From Cyanobacteria bacterium FACHB-502 (lineage in GTDB: Bacteria > Cyanobacteriota > Cyanobacteriia > Elainellales > Elainellaceae), in the NCBI GenBank assembly GCA_014695325.1, contig JACJNZ010000092.1:1-64000 (forward strand): DNA of 64,000 nt. The letters are read 5' to 3'. The notes beneath the pieces were generated by a model. It was not told the DNA's origin. It worked only from the letters and a program-made list of their open reading frames with translations, and made no database searches. The position numbers were made by a program, and so were the translations under genes. Shown one piece after another: positions 44,825 through 53,630 of this stretch (within the stretch, counting starts at the first letter, position 1; the number at the start of each line of letters is the position of its first letter).

Positions 44825-45644
44825 TCTCCTCGCCGCGATGTGCCGGAAGACAGTGCAGCACGATCGCCTTTGAGTCGGCTTTATTCATCAGGTCTTCATT
44901 CACCTGGTAGGGCATAAAAACGGGAATGCGGCTGTCTGCCAGATCTTCCTGTCCCATACTCGCCCAAACATCGGTGTAAACAATTTGTGCGCCCTGAACG
45001 GCGGCTTGCGCGTCCTGAGTGAGGGTCACTTCGGTTCGATCGCCTGCGATCGCTTTTGCCTGCTCCAGAACTCCGGCGTTTGGTTCAAAGCCAGCAGGAG
45101 CAGCAACCCGAACGTTCATACCGCTTAAGGCACAGCCCAACATCAGGGAGTTTGCCATGTTGTTGCCATCGCCGACATAGGCAAGCGTTAAACCGTCGAG
45201 CTGTCCAAATTCTTCTTTGATGGTCTGCAAGTCGGCTAACACCTGACAGGGATGCTCCAGATCGGTGAGAGCATTAATCACGGGAATTTTGGCATAGCGG
45301 GCAAAGGTTTCAAGCTCCTGCTGCTCGTAGGTGCGAATCGCCAGCACATCCAGATAGCGATCGAGCACTCGCGCTGTATCTTCCACGGGTTCTCCCCGGC
45401 TCACCTGGGTGACGTTGACGTTGAGATCCAGTACTTGCCCGCCGATTTGATACATTGCCGCCGAGAAGCTAACTCTGGTGCGTGTCGAAGCTTTGGTAAA
45501 CAGCAGACCCAGAATCTTTTCGCAGCGCGGGTTGAGCTTCTTTGCTTTCAAGTCGATCGCCAGATCCAGCAAATCCCGCAGTTCTGCCACACTTAAATCC
45601 GCCATGCTTAGCAGATCCCGCCCATATAATGTCGCTACGCTCAT
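44718..45644 (-). CDS. argF: Ornithine carbamoyltransferase
   Basis: This 308-residue cytosolic enzyme makes citrulline from ornithine and carbamoyl phosphate in arginine synthesis. Seen: carbamoyl-phosphate site KASTRTRVSFSAAM, DLEHPCQVLADLQT, the ornithine loop, and HCLPAHRGEEITNGVIEG near the end. The start MSVATLYGRDLLSMADLS is the usual one for the family. The length is normal. No ARG-box-like operator could be identified by eye. Confidence 0.97.
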   Translation of the reverse strand: MSVATLYGRDLLSMADLSVAELRDLLDLAIDLKAKKLNPRCEKILGLLFTKASTRTRVSFSAAMYQIGGQVLDLNVNVTQVSRGEPVEDTARVLDRYLDVLAIRTYEQQELETFARYAKIPVINALTDLEHPCQVLADLQTIKEEFGQLDGLTLAYVGDGNNMANSLMLGCALSGMNVRVAAPAGFEPNAGVLEQAKAIAGDRTEVTLTQDAQAAVQGAQIVYTDVWASMGQEDLADSRIPVFMPYQVNEDLMNKADSKAIVLHCLPAHRGEEITNGVIEGNQSRVWDEAENRLHAQKALLVSVLGVE

Positions 45645-46186
45645 TTCTGAAGCTTGATAGTAGGGGTTTCTTGAATTCCGGAAACTAAAACCCTACCAGA
45701 TTTTCTGCGATCGTGCAGTGTTCAATTCAACTCCTGAGCAATTCTCGTTCTGTCACCAAGAACTTTTTCCTTCTACCGCCTAGGGGCTTGACTCAGCAGA
45801 CTGAATTCGAGCATCAGCAAAGAGGGAGCCGTTCTTATCCTACTCGCCTGAATAAATCTCCAAAAGAAATCGGATTACAAGTGTTGGCACAGCAGTTGGT
45901 AGGCTCAGGCTTTGTCCGTTTACTCAAGTAACTTACTTAAGTAACGACTGAAATTTGAAGTACTTTGCCATACCTTCAAGCTAGCAAACCGCTTTGTTAC
46001 CTCTCAACTCGACTTAAGCTTCAAAAATTGTTTGCGTACAATGCGCTTACTTATTCACTCGATCGTCTTTTTTCGGGAAACTTCACCATTCCTGTACAGT
46101 TCTCCCCACTGTCTCCGGGTTGAGGTGCAAGACATAATCAAAACATGAGGATTAAACGTTTCAATTACCCCACACAAGATAGAGCG
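45645..46186. other. Intergenic stretch between argF and hsp20
   Basis: About 540 nt without a supported gene. TACTCAAGTAACTTACTTAAGTAACG near 45926-45950 (in two halves) is a repeat/palindrome that may be a regulator site. The Hsp20 mRNA leader must lie in the right part. No CIRCE is present, so control may be by another factor or by leader structure. Confidence 0.4.
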
Positions 46187-46705
46187 ATGTTAGTGAGATA
46201 TTGGAATCCTTGGCGCGAAATGGAAACGCTCCGCCGTCAAATGGATCGAGTGTTTGATGAGATTGCAGTACCGAGCGAATACAGCTGGGCTCCGGCGATC
46301 GAACTACATGATAGCGGTGAAACATTTACGCTGAAAGCTCAACTTCCCGGCATGGATGTGAAAGATATCAACGTTGAAGTGAGCCGTGAAGCAGTTGCTC
46401 TCTCCGGTGAGTATCGCAGTGAGCAGCAGGGCGAAACCAACGGCATTATGAAGTCCGAGTTTCGCTACGGTAAATTCCGCCGCATTGTGCCGCTTCCGGT
46501 TACTGTGCAGAACGATCAGGTTCAAGCCGAATACAAAGATGGCATCTTGACCCTGACGCTGCCCAAAGTCGTCGAAGTTCGCAACAAAGTGGTGAAGCTG
46601 AATCTGACAGACTTGGCTCAGCCTACGATCGAGCCGACGACCGAACCCGCGACAGCAGCCGTCACCGGATCGAATGAGGCACAGGCTACCGAAGCCAACA
46701 GCTAA
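46187..46705 (+). CDS. Small heat-shock protein, Hsp20 family
   Basis: About 172 residues from the ATG at 46187 (MLVRYWNPWREMETLRRQMDRVFDE), which matches the family start; an ATG at 46145 gives 14 extra residues. An alpha-crystallin domain follows (PAIELHDSGETFTLKAQLPGMDVKDINVEVSREAVALSGEY...YGKFRRIVPLPVTV...YKDGILTLTLPKV). The C-terminus is an A/T/E-rich tail. It holds unfolded proteins and stabilises membranes under heat. The transcript ends at the terminator 46791-46820. Confidence 0.92.
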   Translation: MLVRYWNPWREMETLRRQMDRVFDEIAVPSEYSWAPAIELHDSGETFTLKAQLPGMDVKDINVEVSREAVALSGEYRSEQQGETNGIMKSEFRYGKFRRIVPLPVTVQNDQVQAEYKDGILTLTLPKVVEVRNKVVKLNLTDLAQPTIEPTTEPATAAVTGSNEAQATEANS

Positions 46706-46790
46706 GAGCTTAAGCGGTTTTGAGCCGCCTCTGGAGTAAGCGACACGCAAATTAGACAAATTAGATTTGAGTTAAACAGATAGCGCAATA

Positions 46791-46820
46791 AGCAGGAGGT
46801 CGATCGCCTCTTGCTTTTTT
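46791..46820 (+). terminator. Terminator after hsp20
   Basis: AGCAGGAGGT, loop CGAT, CGCCTCTTGCT: a near-perfect 10-bp stem with one mismatch. Six T follow directly. A strong rho-independent terminator 86 nt after the Hsp20 stop. Confidence 0.8.
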
Positions 46821-46823
46821 GTA

Positions 46824-47012
46824 TTTTTGTATTGGTACACCATTTTTGTATTGGTACACCAATGGTTTAATAAACCAATTTTTATCTATCTTCAATGCAT
46901 CAATTTTCTGCATCAAATCATAATTTCTGCATCAAATCCTAAAGCTAAAGCTGATATTACTCCTGCTAAACCTGCCTTGACATTCATATTTACTGCACTC
47001 ACCTGCACTCAC
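46824..47012. repeat. Cluster of short tandem duplications
   Basis: TTTTTGTATTGGTACACCA occurs twice in tandem (46824-46842, 46843-46861). TGGTTTAATAAACCA next to it is a palindrome. TTTCTGCATCAAATC recurs with 19-bp period (46905-46919, 46924-46938), and CTGCACTCAC is doubled (46993-47012). No gene is supported between the hsp20 terminator and the riboswitch. Confidence 0.75.
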
Positions 47013-47229
47013 CGTTCTTCAACCAACTTTATTGAAATCATTTACAGCGTTTATTTCTGCGTTCGACTTAGAAACGCAACGTTTGTAATCAAAAATTCGC
47101 AAAATCGATCGCCTACCTTCGGCTGAATAAGCAAACACAATGGTGAAAGCAATTCGATTGCTTTAGCAGTAGAGAGATTGACGGACGCAATGGGCGATGT
47201 TAGTATGGATGCACTTCAAATTAATCTCG

Positions 47230-47366
47230 AACAGTCAGCTTAATTCAGTCTCACCCTAACCAAAGAAGACTGAAGCGGAGGAACCAATATTGGGGCGTAT
47301 CGCAAGAAGGACACCTCTCAGTCCTAGCCCGTCAGCTAACTCCGTCGGCATTGAGGGGAGACTGAA
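47230..47366 (+). promoter_or_regulatory. ydaO/yuaA-type riboswitch (c-di-AMP sensor)
   Basis: The conserved blocks of this class appear in order. GCTTAATTC (about 47238) is followed by the helix CAGTCT/AGACTG. Then come GAAGCGGAGGAACCAA and TTGGGGCG (47271-47296), and CCCGTCAGCTAAC-TCCGTCGGC (47328-47349, hallmark block). GAGGGGAG precedes the closing strand. The closing helix P1 is CAGTC (47232-47236) with GACTG (47360-47364). These RNAs bind cyclic di-AMP and usually turn expression off. The next gene is the permease at 47489, about 120 nt downstream. The assignment rests on recalled consensus, not a covariance search. Confidence 0.82.
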
Positions 47367-47488
47367 GCTTTTGGCAATTTGTCTTTGGATAACCGTCTTT
47401 GGGCAACCGTGCTAAAGCTCGTCAGTATCCTTGACTGTTGGACAGTGGTTCCGTTGTTCTGTCCACCTTCAACCCTGAGGAGTTCAGG

Positions 47489-48343
47489 ATGGTTGTACAA
47501 TTTGTGGGTTCGATCGCCGTTGCCGGACAAGCAGCCTGGAGGCGTGTGCAGCCAGTCGTGCTGCAAGAAACTGTGCTGCTGCCTGCGTTGGGATTTGCAG
47601 GTCTGATTTTGCTGTGGTGGATAATTGCCCTGTTTAACAGCGACCTGATGCCCACCCCGCCAGAGGCACTTCAGGCAAACATGGACTATTTGCTGCATCC
47701 GTTTTATCGTCGTGGTCCTGGCGATTTGGGAATTGGTTGGCTGTTGATGGCAAGTTTGCGGCGCGTTTTGATTGGCTTTAGCCTAGGCGCACTGGTTGCA
47801 ATTCCCGCCGGATTTCTGATTGGGATGTCGCGTCAGGCAATGCTGGCACTCAATCCGATTATTCAAATCCTGAAGCCCGTTTCGCCTCTGGCCTGGCTGC
47901 CGATCGCCTTGGCAATTTTTAACCTGGCAGACCCTTCTGCGATTTTCGTCATCTTCATTACGTCGCTCTGGTCAACGATTATTAACACTGCACTTGGCGT
48001 ATCCAGCGTCTCCAAAGATTATCTGGATGTGGCGAGAGTCCTGGAAATGCCTCAGTGGAGACGAGTTATCAAAATTATTCTGCCTGCCAGTCTGCCCTAT
48101 ATCTTCACCGGGCTGCGCATTAGCCTGGGCATTGCATGGCTGGTGATCGTCGCAGTCGAGATGCTGACCGGAGGTGTAGGCATTGGCTTCTTTGTCTGGG
48201 ATGAGTGGAGCCGCTTGAACCTTAGCTCGGTCTTCCTGGCGGTGGTTGTAATTGGGCTAACCGGGCTGATTCTGGACTTTATCGTGGTCAAAATTCAGCA
48301 GTTTGTCACTCGTCGTCGTTTTCGATCGCAGTCGGCAGCCTAA
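47489..48343 (+). CDS. NrtB/CmpB-like ABC transporter permease
   Basis: About 284 residues from the ATG at 47489 (MVVQFVGSIAV, with GAGGAG upstream). It has six hydrophobic segments, and the coupling-loop EAA motif is present as VARVLEMPQWRRVIKIILPASLPYIFTGLRISLGIAW. The pattern IQILKPVSPLAWLPIALAIFN is that of nitrate/bicarbonate/cyanate/sulfonate importers. Together with the binding protein and ATPase downstream it forms a complete importer. The leader carries the ydaO-type riboswitch, so uptake is predicted to respond to c-di-AMP. Confidence 0.9.
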   Translation: MVVQFVGSIAVAGQAAWRRVQPVVLQETVLLPALGFAGLILLWWIIALFNSDLMPTPPEALQANMDYLLHPFYRRGPGDLGIGWLLMASLRRVLIGFSLGALVAIPAGFLIGMSRQAMLALNPIIQILKPVSPLAWLPIALAIFNLADPSAIFVIFITSLWSTIINTALGVSSVSKDYLDVARVLEMPQWRRVIKIILPASLPYIFTGLRISLGIAWLVIVAVEMLTGGVGIGFFVWDEWSRLNLSSVFLAVVVIGLTGLILDFIVVKIQQFVTRRRFRSQSAA

Positions 48344-48603
48344 TCAAGTGGGGGAATCCGGGGGTGAGGGGTAAGTGAGCAGGGGATAAAATCTCTCGAT
48401 CGCCCTTGCGTCAGAGCTTCCTAATCTACTTCATCAGCTTTGCGTCAATCATTTCCACAGTCTCTCTACTGTCTGTTGAATCAGGTTGAGCAGCAAGACG
48501 CTCCCCATTTATAGAACGAACCGCAAAACCCGCTCCTCACCTCCCCATTCTCTCATCCCTCCGACTTTCCATCCTTTATCCACTCCCCACTCCCCAAACC
48601 AAT

Positions 48604-50073
48604 ATGAACCACGATCGTCTCAATCGACGTGACTTCTTAAAAGGATTCGGAGCTTCGGTCGCTGCAACGACGCTGGCTTCCTGTGCGGTAAGTGCGAATA
48701 GGGCGCCGCAAGGACTGCCGCAAATGGCGGCTGAAGTAGAACCGATCATCGATCCCCAAACGCTGGAAAAACCGAATTTAACGATTGGCTATGTACCTGT
48801 CAATGACTGCGCTCCCTTTGCGATTGCCTGGGAAAAAGGCTTCTTTCGCAAATATGGCTTGAACGTGAAGCTTAGCCGCGAAGCAAGCTGGGCAACCTCA
48901 CGAGATGGCGTAATTTTTGGTCGGCTGGATGCGTCACCCGTGGTTTCAGGAGCCGTGACCAATGCCCGAATTGGCGCAGAAGGTGCGCGCCATGCCCCGA
49001 TGTGTGCCGCAATGACCATCCACCGCCATGGCAATGCAATGACCATGAATCGTGCCATGTGGGAATCGGGGATTCGCCCCTGGCATGAGTACAAGGGTGA
49101 TTTGGAGGCATTCGGGCGGGATTTCCGTCGCTATTTTGAAGGTCTGCCCTCGGATCAGCGAATTTGGGCAGTGGTTCTCAGTTCGGCGATTTATGAATAT
49201 TTCATTCGCTATGTCTCGGCTGCCGCAGGCGTTGATCCGTTGAGCGAATTTCGCGTGATTATTGTGCCGCCGCCCCAAATGGTAACGAATATGCGAATTG
49301 GTGCAATGCAGGCATACATGGTGGCAGAACCCTGGAACACTCGCGCAATTCGGGGGAATGAAGGAATTGGCTTCACCTTTGCTCAAGGAAAGGAAGTCTG
49401 GCGCGGACATCCTGATCGCCTGCTAGCAGTGATGGAGCCTTTTATTAATGAAAATCCCAAGACGTATCGATCGCTGGTGAAAGCCATGATCGAAGCCTGT
49501 CAGTATTGCAGCAAGCCGGAGAATCGCGCCGAAGTTGCAAAGATTATCACCGGGCGATCGTTCACCGGAGCCAGACCGAAAACCTGCAAAACCCCGCCCC
49601 TGATCACGCCGGACAATCTGCCTTCACTGCCCGAATGTGCAACCAAGTTTACGGGTCCAGGCATTATTGGCGAATATAACTATGGCGGTTTTGATAGCAA
49701 AGACCGGACGATCGCTGCCGCCGATACCACCATTTTTTACGACTTCCCAACCGACCTCGCCGAACCCGCCAACGCCCATTCCACCTTCTTGTGGCGATCG
49801 CAAAGTCTCTGGCTGATGACGCAAGCCGCCCGCTGGGGACAGATTCCCGAAATTCCGGCAAACGCAGACGAGCTGACGAAAAAAGCCTGGCGATCGGACC
49901 TCTACCGCGACATCGCTGCCGAAATGGGCATTAACTGCCCCAGCGAAGACTACAAAGTAGAACCCGCTACTGTCTTTATCGACCAGAAAGGATTCGATCC
50001 CAGCGACCCGGTCGGCTACTTGAAAAGCTTTGAAATTCGAGCCGATCGCCCCAAACCCTTCTATTTATCCTAG
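48604..50073 (+). CDS. NrtA/CmpA-family substrate-binding protein
   Basis: A 489-residue exported protein. NRRDFLKGFGASVAATTLASCA combines a twin-arginine signal with a lipobox (LASC), so it is exported folded and probably lipid-anchored. The binding domain has LTIGYVPVNDCAPFAIAWEKGFFRKYGL, LDASPVVSGA, RIGAMQAYMVAEPWN and the C-terminal NrtA-type tail. Relatives bind nitrate or bicarbonate, but the ligand residues could not be checked here, so the ion is open. 260 nt separate it from the permease; the ATPase follows after 45 nt. Confidence 0.88.
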   Translation: MNHDRLNRRDFLKGFGASVAATTLASCAVSANRAPQGLPQMAAEVEPIIDPQTLEKPNLTIGYVPVNDCAPFAIAWEKGFFRKYGLNVKLSREASWATSRDGVIFGRLDASPVVSGAVTNARIGAEGARHAPMCAAMTIHRHGNAMTMNRAMWESGIRPWHEYKGDLEAFGRDFRRYFEGLPSDQRIWAVVLSSAIYEYFIRYVSAAAGVDPLSEFRVIIVPPPQMVTNMRIGAMQAYMVAEPWNTRAIRGNEGIGFTFAQGKEVWRGHPDRLLAVMEPFINENPKTYRSLVKAMIEACQYCSKPENRAEVAKIITGRSFTGARPKTCKTPPLITPDNLPSLPECATKFTGPGIIGEYNYGGFDSKDRTIAAADTTIFYDFPTDLAEPANAHSTFLWRSQSLWLMTQAARWGQIPEIPANADELTKKAWRSDLYRDIAAEMGINCPSEDYKVEPATVFIDQKGFDPSDPVGYLKSFEIRADRPKPFYLS

Positions 50074-50118
50074 CTGACCCCTCACCCCTTACTCACCCCC
50101 TCACACCCGGAGAACCTC

Positions 50119-50958
50119 ATGATCAAACCGCTTACCTTCCCCGCCACCGATCGCCTGCGTGACCCAGCCGAGTTTCTTAGGATTGAGAATGTAACCAAAG
50201 CTTATCCTGCCGCCGGAGGTGGCCAGACCGTGATTCTGGATGGCATCAATCTGACGATCGGCGCAGATGAATACATCTCAGTCATCGGGCATTCGGGCTG
50301 CGGCAAATCGACCCTGCTGAAGATTGTGGCAGGTCTAGAACAGGCAACGTCTGGTTCTGTTTGGCTCGAAGGGCGCGAAGTGCGTAAACCCGGAGCGGAG
50401 CGCATGATGGTATTTCAGCAATACTCGCTGCTGCCCTGGCTCACGGTGCGAGAAAACGTTCGGCTGGCAGTGGATGAAGTGTTGAGGAACCTCTCTTCAG
50501 CAGAAAAGCGGGAAATTGTCAACGAACATCTGGCAATGGTGAATCTGACCCCTGCGGCAGAAAAATATCCTGATGAGCTTTCGGGCGGCATGAAACAGCG
50601 AGTGGGGATTGCTCGCGCTTTAGCGATTCGTCCCAAGGTGCTGCTGATGGATGAACCCTTTGGCGCGCTCGATGCGCTGACACGGGGCAAGCTCCAGCGG
50701 CAAGTCCTGGATATCTGGGAAAACCACCGTCAGGCGGTCATGATGATTACTCACGATGTGGATGAGGCGTTGTATATGTCCGATCGAATTATCTTAATGA
50801 CGAATGGACCTGCTGCCCAAATTGGCGAAATTTTGGAAGTTCCCTTTGCCCATCCGCGCCAGCCGAAGGAGCTGCGAGAACTGCCTGAATACTACGAACT
50901 GCGGAACCACGCGCTCAACTTCCTCGATCGTCATTTCGGACACGATGACCAACTTTAA
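50119..50958 (+). CDS. NrtD/CmpD-like ABC transporter ATPase
   Basis: A 279-residue ATPase with Walker A GHSGCGKSTLLK (about residue 59), Q-loop MVFQQYSLLPWLTVRENV, signature LSGGMKQRVGIARAL, Walker B VLLMDEPFGALDALTRGKLQ and switch His in MITHDVDEAL. It is the single-domain type, unlike NrtC, and has no regulatory extension. It energises the permease at 47489. The gene order permease, binding protein, ATPase differs from the nrtABCD and cmpABCD order. Confidence 0.92.
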   Translation: MIKPLTFPATDRLRDPAEFLRIENVTKAYPAAGGGQTVILDGINLTIGADEYISVIGHSGCGKSTLLKIVAGLEQATSGSVWLEGREVRKPGAERMMVFQQYSLLPWLTVRENVRLAVDEVLRNLSSAEKREIVNEHLAMVNLTPAAEKYPDELSGGMKQRVGIARALAIRPKVLLMDEPFGALDALTRGKLQRQVLDIWENHRQAVMMITHDVDEALYMSDRIILMTNGPAAQIGEILEVPFAHPRQPKELRELPEYYELRNHALNFLDRHFGHDDQL

Positions 50959-51186
50959 TCTTTGTTAAATTAAGCCCGTTCTATTCCTAAAGAGGACTGT
51001 GTAGGGCAAATAGGAAGCTTTACACTGCAATTGATCCCTCTAATGTTTCTGTTGATTCCTGTCTGTTTTTCATTGATCCCAAAGCTTGTTTCCCTTAGGA
51101 AACTGTAAAGCGATCGCTTAAATTTCACGCTGACCCGTCTGCCGCTTTTAGCTTCCATTTCCTCACTTGCTCCTCCAACACCGACT

Positions 51187-51957
51187 ATGAGAATTCAACC
51201 GATGCTGCTGCGCCTGCAAAGCGCGCTTGGACAAGACAACCTCAGTGAGCAAATGCTTTTGTATCCGGGTGTCGCGCCGACGCAGAATTCTTTTGCTGAG
51301 ATGTCAAGCAGTTCCGCCAAGGGAGCAATTGACGCTACTGAGGCAACTTCGGAATCGATCGACGAAACGACCAATATTGTCATCAGCTACAATGGTTCTC
51401 CGAATAGCCAAACTGCTCTCGATTTTGCCTTCTGGATTGCTCATCAAACGAAACTCGCGACCAACAAATCTGTTACCGTTCACGTCGTCTATGTGCTGGA
51501 TAGCTGCAACTCGCTCCAGTTAACTTGCGCTGCCGCTCCTGATCTGAACGGACTCCGATCGCAGTCTCTTCAAAAAGCGCAGGTTGGCGGTCTCCCCTCG
51601 ATTCAGAAGCAAACTGCAACGGCAGTTCAATCCAAACCCCAATCGCAGGCAGCAGCCGTCTATCAACCCAGAACGATTCAAACCCAGTCAGCCCGATCGC
51701 TAACCGATTCCCTTGAGACTGCCGATCGCATCCTGTGGCAGGCTCGCTGTCTAGCTGATGAATGGCGTGGTTCTCTAGAGGCACATTTGCGCTTTGGGGC
51801 AGTGGCGATCGAGCTGCGTCAGGTAGTGGAGGCTGTAAAGGCAGATGTGCTGATGGTAGGCTGTACGACCGGAGAACATTCCCTGATCCAGCAGTTGCTC
51901 ACCCCAGCGTTTCCCTGCCCGATCCTGGGCATTCCGCACGAGCTAGAAAAGCAGTAG
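51187..51957 (+). CDS. Universal stress protein (UspA fold) with long insertion
   Basis: A 256-residue protein. The UspA fold is split. NIVISYNGSPNSQTALDFAFWIAHQT near residue 62 gives strand 1 and helix 1. The second part (ADRILWQARCLADEWRGSLEAHLRFGAVAIELRQVVEAVKADVLMVGCTTGEHSLIQQLLTPAFPCPILGIP) completes it. Between them lies a Gln/Ser/Ala-rich, probably disordered stretch of about 60 residues. The N-terminal 55 residues are also low in structure. The GxxGxH-type nucleotide loop is only partly kept (GCTTGEHS). Its role in stress is inferred from the family. Confidence 0.8.
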   Translation: MRIQPMLLRLQSALGQDNLSEQMLLYPGVAPTQNSFAEMSSSSAKGAIDATEATSESIDETTNIVISYNGSPNSQTALDFAFWIAHQTKLATNKSVTVHVVYVLDSCNSLQLTCAAAPDLNGLRSQSLQKAQVGGLPSIQKQTATAVQSKPQSQAAAVYQPRTIQTQSARSLTDSLETADRILWQARCLADEWRGSLEAHLRFGAVAIELRQVVEAVKADVLMVGCTTGEHSLIQQLLTPAFPCPILGIPHELEKQ

Positions 51958-52017
51958 GAAATTAGCGGGGCGTTGCTCAATCGAAGGATAAATGGTTGAG
52001 TTGAACATGGCTGGGCA

Positions 52018-52052
52018 GCCCCCTAAATCTCCCAATTTTGGAGGGCTTTGAG
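52018..52052. repeat. Dispersed C/G palindromic repeat, copy 3
   Basis: GCCCCCTAAATCTCCCAATT followed by TTGGAGGGCTTTGAG (52018-52052) forms the hairpin CTCCCAA/TTGGAG. It matches copies at 11915 and 30228 with compensating changes in the stem (TCTCCC with GGAGGG), a sign that the fold is kept. Confidence 0.6.
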
Positions 52053-52100
52053 CGTGTAAAGGTCATACACAGAATCCTTGCCGCGACCTACGAACGAAGC

Positions 52101-53060
52101 CTAAAGAAATCGCTGCTGGTGCGGGCGAGTTGCCTGATCGATGCGATCAATTTCTTCTTGCGTGAGGCTCCAGCCCAGTGCGCCTGCATTCTGTTGGGCC
52201 TGGCTCCCATTCTTTGCACCTGGAATTGGGACAACGTTACCCTGAGCAATCAGCCAGTTCAGCGAAACTTGGGCGGGAGTGCGATCGTATTTTTCGCCGA
52301 TTTGCTTTAGCAACATTATCACCGGAGCCAATTTTTCCACGCCACCTCTGCTGAAGCGAGGGTCTAGCTTGCGCGCGCCCGTCGGGTCTTGATAATTTTC
52401 AGGAGTGTATTTTCCGGTAAGCAAACCCTGCGCTAATGGGCTGTAAGCCAGAATCATGATGCCCAGCTCTTTTGCTGCTGCCATAACGCCATTGTGCTCG
52501 ATCTGACGCGCCAGCAGCGAATACTGCATTTGATTCACCGCCAAAGGAACACCGCGCTTTGCCAGTAGCTCGTGCGCCTGTCGCATCTGATCCGCCGAAT
52601 AGTTGCTCACGCCGATCGCCTTAATTCTGCCGCGTTTTACTTCGTCAGCCAGTGCCTCCATCAAGGTGGGCTGTCCCATGAAAAAGTCAAAGGGCTGGTG
52701 AACTTGATACAGCTCTACGGTGTCACGCTGGAGCCGCTTCAAACTTGCAGTCAGCGCATCAGCAACAGCACTTTTTCCAAACCGCCAGGGCAGCGGGAAG
52801 TACTTCGTTGCAATGTAGACAGGCTGATTGGTTTGCTGCATAAACTGTCCCAGCAGCGTTTCTGACTTGCCCAATCCGTAGATTTCTGCGGTATCAAAAA
52901 AATTAACGCCTGACTCTAGAGCGGTCTTGAATGCCTGCTCGACTGAACTTGCATCGTAATCTTTGCCATAAGTCCAAAACAGGTTGTCGCCCCATTGCCA
53001 GGTGCCGATTCCCAGAGGCTTGATTGTCAAACCGCTAGAGCCGATCGAGAGGATATCCAT
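52101..53060 (-). CDS. Aldo/keto reductase, first copy
   Basis: A 319-residue NADPH-dependent TIM-barrel oxidoreductase. Catalytic residues are visible in the family order: Asp and Tyr in FFDTAEIYGLGKSE, Lys in IATKYFP and His in YQVHQPF. Cofactor-binding positions appear near the C-terminus in IPGAKNGSQAQQNAGALG. It is like plant and cyanobacterial pyridoxal-reductase/auxin-induced type AKRs. The physiological substrate is unknown. It stands alone on its strand. Confidence 0.9.
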   Translation of the reverse strand: MDILSIGSSGLTIKPLGIGTWQWGDNLFWTYGKDYDASSVEQAFKTALESGVNFFDTAEIYGLGKSETLLGQFMQQTNQPVYIATKYFPLPWRFGKSAVADALTASLKRLQRDTVELYQVHQPFDFFMGQPTLMEALADEVKRGRIKAIGVSNYSADQMRQAHELLAKRGVPLAVNQMQYSLLARQIEHNGVMAAAKELGIMILAYSPLAQGLLTGKYTPENYQDPTGARKLDPRFSRGGVEKLAPVIMLLKQIGEKYDRTPAQVSLNWLIAQGNVVPIPGAKNGSQAQQNAGALGWSLTQEEIDRIDQATRPHQQRFL

Positions 53061-53183
53061 TGTTTGCTTTATAAAACTTTACAATTACTTCATAGTGTAG
53101 CCCAGATACTCAGGATCAGGCGTAAGCCGATCGAGATAACTGCATCAACCGTCAGCAGCAGAAATCAGTATCAGGAGCCACTC

Positions 53184-53630
53184 TTAGGAGTCAGGCGACT
53201 TCTCTTTTAACTGCTTCAGTATCAGGTAGCGATCGATAATGGCGCGGGTTGCTTCTGACATTCGCACTTGGTCGCCAAGCTGATAAAACCGCAGTTCGCG
53301 AATCTCGTGGGTTGGCTGCGGCGTTCCCTGCGCTTCAACGAGAAATACTTTGTGCTCATCGCGCACCCAGCCCGACTTACGCCAGCGAATGTGTCCGGTG
53401 TAGCTAAAGAGATACTGCATTGAAATTGTTTTGAGGGTTGTTTCTTCTTGCAGTTCCCGAATCGTTGCCGCCTTGCGCGATTCTCCTTTTTCGGCAGCTC
53501 CTCCAGGTAATAAAAATCGTCCGCTCTTGCCCGCCACGAGCAGCACACCCTGAGGCGTATCAACGAGCGCAGTACCTCTACGCCGCTTACGGACGGCTTT
53601 TTTTAGCAGTTTTGAAGGGGTGGTTTGCAC
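53184..53630 (-). CDS. NUDIX hydrolase
   Basis: A 148-residue enzyme with a full Nudix box: GGAAEKGESRKAATIRELQEETT (G-x5-E-x7-RE-x2-EE), which binds metal and cleaves nucleoside diphosphate linkages. A short basic N-terminus (KLLKKAVRKRRRG) precedes it. The substrate cannot be told from the motif. The start MQTTPSKLL is the first ATG in the frame. No partner gene is evident. Confidence 0.9.
   Translation of the reverse strand: MQTTPSKLLKKAVRKRRRGTALVDTPQGVLLVAGKSGRFLLPGGAAEKGESRKAATIRELQEETTLKTISMQYLFSYTGHIRWRKSGWVRDEHKVFLVEAQGTPQPTHEIRELRFYQLGDQVRMSEATRAIIDRYLILKQLKEKSPDS

Noticed and set aside
45713-45931. 72-codon frame between argF and hsp20
   Set aside because: No ribosome-binding site or recognisable content; lies in repeat-containing intergenic DNA.
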